Assembly: GCA_029259535.1 (NCBI GenBank)
Contig: JAPHEF010000019.1
Span: 1-36,554 of the forward strand
Length of the DNA: 36,554 bases
Origin: Alkanophaga liquidiphilum
GTDB lineage: Archaea; Halobacteriota; Syntropharchaeia; Alkanophagales; B39-G2
Direction of reading: 5' to 3'
Position 1 is the stretch's first letter, and every line of letters begins with the position of its first letter. Under the pieces are notes generated by a model. That model saw nothing but the letters and a program-made list of their open reading frames with translations. It did no database searches and had not been told where the DNA came from. Shown here in pieces: positions 34,379 through 36,554 of the stretch. The position numbers and the translations under genes were made by a program.

Positions 34379-35039
34379 TTATCTTTTAATCACCTTAACG
34401 TTCAAGTGTTCAAAATGCTTGTCAAAAGTGTAAATTTTGTCTATTTCCTTCCTTCTCATTAAAATGTAAGCGAGTGCGTCGTTAATACTAATTCTTTTTT
34501 CTTCTGCTAACAAAACGCCTTCTATGTAGTCCTTAGCACCTACTTTCTCAACGATAACGTTCTTTCTGAGCAAGATGTCTTTTATGAAAGAGATCGCGAA
34601 GCTAAGATTTGCAGCATCCTCCAATACATTTGCAACTTCACTCAGGTGCACTACTGTTGTTACAACTTCCTCTCCGCTGTTCACCCTCTCAAATATTTCT
34701 CTTGACGCTTCCTTTATTCTCCGTTCTTTTTCATTCAGCTCTCTTTTGGGCTTTAATAGTGCGTATGTCAATTACCACCGTCTGAAGACGGTGGCTTGCA
34801 GGTGGTGCGAGCAATCATCGACCCCCACATCAGGCTGGTTGACAACAGCCCTGTGGGCAGGAGCCAGCTCCCGTCCACACAGTTAAGAGCATCATCGCCT
34901 TCGAAGCGTCCTTTAACAGCGCCTTAAGACTCTGCTCTAAAGTAATGTTAGAACGTAAGTTTAAAAACTTAGAGGAGGTGAGAAAGGTGGCATTCCTCCA
35001 CCCGGGTGGTCTCCTGCCACCAAGGCTTATGAACCTCAT
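34379..35039 (-). pseudogene. vapC: VapC toxin (PIN domain) split by hairpin element C
   Basis: The minus strand starts at ATG 35039, overlapping the vapB stop (ATGA), and reads MRFI. It then runs into element C. After the element, from 34770, it resumes in a TTG-started frame TYALLKPKRELNEKERRIKE and continues to the stop at 34379. PIN acidic positions are visible in HLSEVANVLED, SINDALAYI and TFDKHFEH. The expected first motif (Asp-x-Asn in the first strand) is missing between MRFI and YALLKP, so the first catalytic Asp is lost. The 3' part (about 130 codons) is open but would be inactive without that strand. The normal product cleaves RNA, often tRNA. Confidence 0.8.
34767..35027 (-). mobile_element. 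IS200/IS605-like non-autonomous hairpin element, copy C, inside vapC
   Basis: Left edge GTCAATTA plus a perfect 8-bp hairpin CCACCGTC-TGAA-GACGGTGG (34775-34794) and GCTTGCAGG. Right edge hairpin GGTGGCA (34986-34992) to TGCCACC (35015-35021) with inner CCACCCGGGTGG. The interior is less like copies A, B and D but keeps the order. The insert breaks vapC after its fourth codon, which fixes the element boundaries better than in the other copies. No target duplication is seen, as expected for IS200/IS605-type elements. About 15 bases of vapC seem lost at the junction. Orientation by the end structure is minus. Confidence 0.65.
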
Positions 35040-35263
35040 TTTTTCCTCAACTCCCCTCTCATCTCGTGGTAATCACTAAAGTTTGTGACTTCCACCTCCA
35101 CCGAATCTATATATTTTGACAAATCCACATCCCTCGGAAAAATCTCTAATCGGTCCTCCCGCTCTATCACCACCACTTCTTTTCCCCTCCCGCTTCTCCA
35201 TGAAATTGGCAACACGACTCTTCCTTGGGAATCTACCTTTTTAATTTCCACTTTCATCTTCAA
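35036..35263 (-). CDS. vapB: VapB antitoxin, AbrB/SpoVT family
   Basis: 75 aa. The swapped-hairpin AbrB domain is at residues 5-45 (IKKVDSQGRVVLPISWRSGR, then EVVVIEREDRLEIFPRD). The C-terminal 30 residues (LSKYIDSVEVEVTNFSDYHE) would bind and block VapC. A GGTGATTGAAG site precedes the ATG, and an A+T-rich TATA-like stretch lies at about 35290-35300. The stop overlaps the vapC ATG. With vapC broken, the antitoxin is an orphan. It may still autoregulate its promoter. Confidence 0.85.
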   Translation of the reverse strand: MKMKVEIKKVDSQGRVVLPISWRSGRGKEVVVIEREDRLEIFPRDVDLSKYIDSVEVEVTNFSDYHEMRGELRKK

Positions 35264-35462
35264 TCACCAATTTTATATCGTAATTTCCACTATTTAAAAA
35301 TTATCCCTAAAAGGGGAATTTAACCCCTAAATATTATCTTTGCTCTTTCTTTTACATTTTTGTTTTCATGCGCTCCCCTTGAAGTCCTTAGATGCTGTAT
35401 ACATCCCCTGTCAGATTCGACACTTTTTTATCGGAGAGAGACGACGCAACAAGGTAGAGTAG

Positions 35463-36554
35463 ATGCCGGACGAAGAGTCGTATTTGGATGTTTCGCTGCG
35501 TAAGATTGCGAAAGGAGCGGGCGTGGGATTTATTGGAAGCATCTTTGGTATGTTCCTTGGTTACTTGTCAAGAGTTATTATCGCAAGGTTATTGAATGCC
35601 TCAGACTACGGTATTATATGTCTTGGATTTACTGCGATGTCGATAGCATACACTCTCGCACTGCTTGGGATATATGGAGGGGTGCAAAGGTTTGTAGCAT
35701 TCCATATAGGGAAGAAAGATGTAAGGCGAGCAAAAGGTACAATACTCACAGCATTTGCTATATGTTGCGTATCTAGTCTGGTTACTTCCATTTTGATAGT
35801 TAGATACGCGGACTGGCTTTCTGTTTTTGTATTTCATGAAGATGCGCTAGCTCCTGTTTTAAGAGCATTTGCAATTGCTGTCCCCTCCATGGTGTTTACA
35901 AACCTTTCGATATCAATAACTCTCGGATTCCAAGAGGTAAAATATAAGGTTTACATAAATGATATATTACAGAACGCCTCGAAAATAATTTTAATAACAG
36001 CAGCGATTCTCCTTGGTTTTGGAGTAGTGGGCGCAGCATGGGGCTGGAGTATTTCTATAATAGCTATGGGATTTATCTCTTTGTACATTATAAAAAAGGT
36101 TTTTCCGCCCTTATTTTTTAGGGACGTGAAAGCAATATTCGAATGCAGAGAACTCATTGCCTATTCCCTTCCTCTGTTTCTCGCAGGAGTCAGCGGATTG
36201 GTAATGACATGGACAGATACTCTGATGCTGGGTTATTTCGCCACTCCTGCGGATGTTGGGATTTACAATGTTGCGTCACCCACAGCAAAGCTCATTAGTG
36301 CGATAGGTGGTAGCTTTTCCGTGATATTTTTCCCTGTAATTTCTGGATTACTTGCAATGCAAAGATTGGAAGAAATAAAGGTCACGTACAGTGTTGTTAC
36401 CAAATGGATCCTTATGATACTTACACCCATAGTTGTGTTAGCGGCAGCTTTTCCTGAGCATATAATAGGAATCATATTTGGTGCAGAATATATCACGGGA
36501 GCTCATGCTCTCGGCGTGTTATCTCTTAGCTATTTTCTGTGCTCATTGTTTGGA
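35463..36554 (+). CDS. Polysaccharide flippase (MATE/Wzx-like), N-terminal part
   Basis: At least 364 codons, open to the window edge. Starts MPDEESYLDVSLRKIAKGAG at ATG 35463 after AGGTAGAG. The typical motif GVGFIGSIFGMFLGYLSRVI leads to RLLNASDYGIICLGFTAMSI, as in oligosaccharide flippases of the polysaccharide-biosynthesis family. About ten hydrophobic segments are seen. The family moves lipid-linked sugars across the membrane for surface glycans or S-layer glycosylation. The region before it (35264-35462) has no gene. Glycan biosynthesis genes may follow outside the window. Codon use is A+T-rich compared with the core genes, a common feature of exchanged surface-polysaccharide loci. Confidence 0.85.
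   Translation, partial: MPDEESYLDVSLRKIAKGAGVGFIGSIFGMFLGYLSRVIIARLLNASDYGIICLGFTAMSIAYTLALLGIYGGVQRFVAFHIGKKDVRRAKGTILTAFAICCVSSLVTSILIVRYADWLSVFVFHEDALAPVLRAFAIAVPSMVFTNLSISITLGFQEVKYKVYINDILQNASKIILITAAILLGFGVVGAAWGWSISIIAMGFISLYIIKKVFPPLFFRDVKAIFECRELIAYSLPLFLAGVSGLVMTWTDTLMLGYFATPADVGIYNVASPTAKLISAIGGSFSVIFFPVISGLLAMQRLEEIKVTYSVVTKWILMILTPIVVLAAAFPEHIIGIIFGAEYITGAHALGVLSLSYFLCSLFG

Noticed and set aside
34830..35039. 69-codon minus-strand frame starting at the vapC ATG
   Set aside because: After MRFI it translates element C and is not a PIN domain; it is the disrupted start of vapC.

Overview
The window is a piece of a euryarchaeal chromosome. The evidence is uS13-uS4-uS11-RpoD in archaeal order, SecE/Spt5, SRP19, eL43-RpoP, two FtsZ paralogues, pantoate kinase, the AcnX-type phosphomevalonate dehydratase small subunit, TATA-box promoters with some leaderless starts, and a 16S-tRNA-Ala-23S rRNA operon. 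A DUF2149 protein, a PEF-CTERM secreted protein and aldehyde ferredoxin oxidoreductases (AORs) suggest the methanogen/ANME-1/Syntrophoarchaeum/Archaeoglobus side of the phylum. The exact lineage cannot be fixed by eye.

Layout. 1-600: 5' part of an AOR gene leaving the window on the minus strand. 800-3340: rps13-rps4-rps11-rpoD, with the end of rpoD running into tRNA-Leu. 3366-5670: ftsZ, a broken unknown gene, secE, spt5, tRNA-Gln. 5800-9400: DsrE-like protein, pantoate kinase, second ftsZ and an ADP-forming acyl-CoA synthetase beta subunit. 9390-11780: exonuclease VII (xseB, xseA) and thpR on the minus strand. 11.9-12.7 kb: a tiny Cys4 protein, tRNA-Asp and a conserved hypothetical protein. 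12.7-14.8 kb: a complete AOR with a four-cluster ferredoxin. 15.1-18.6 kb: secreted beta-propeller, aminotransferase, unknown gene, tRNA-Met. 18.66-18.84 kb: possible structured RNA. 19.1-20.9 kb: proC and tyrA, divergent. 20.9-22.4 kb: PEF-CTERM protein and a dead transposase. 22.4-25.6 kb: UPF0173 hydrolase, srp19, PHP protein, phosphomevalonate dehydratase small subunit, then COG2426 membrane protein, rpoP and rpl37Ae on the minus strand. 25.8-26.7 kb: transposase wreckage and tRNA-Cys. 26.85-31.8 kb: rRNA operon on the minus strand, with processing stems and promoter but no 5S gene. 31.9-35.3 kb: DUF2149 protein, a frameshifted TnpB, and a VapBC pair whose toxin gene is split. 35.46 kb to the end: the start of a Wzx-like flippase.

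The main structure not explained by ordinary genes is a family of four related, roughly 200-260 bp, gene-less elements (about 797-1000, 14913-15120, 18893-19080, 34767-35027). Each has a hairpin at both ends. They look like non-autonomous IS200/IS605 (TnpB-type) elements. One splits vapC just after its start codon. Two sit directly upstream of genes (rps13 and the beta-propeller) and carry a TATA box at a promoter-like distance. Their hairpin-plus-GAC end resembles the region that encodes omega RNA in TnpB elements, so they may be orphan omega-RNA loci. Other notable points are the rpoD/tRNA-Leu overlap, a possible structured RNA beside tRNA-Met, an rRNA operon without 5S whose 16S 5' end mismatches the usual archaeal primer, and bacterial-type exonuclease VII in an archaeon.
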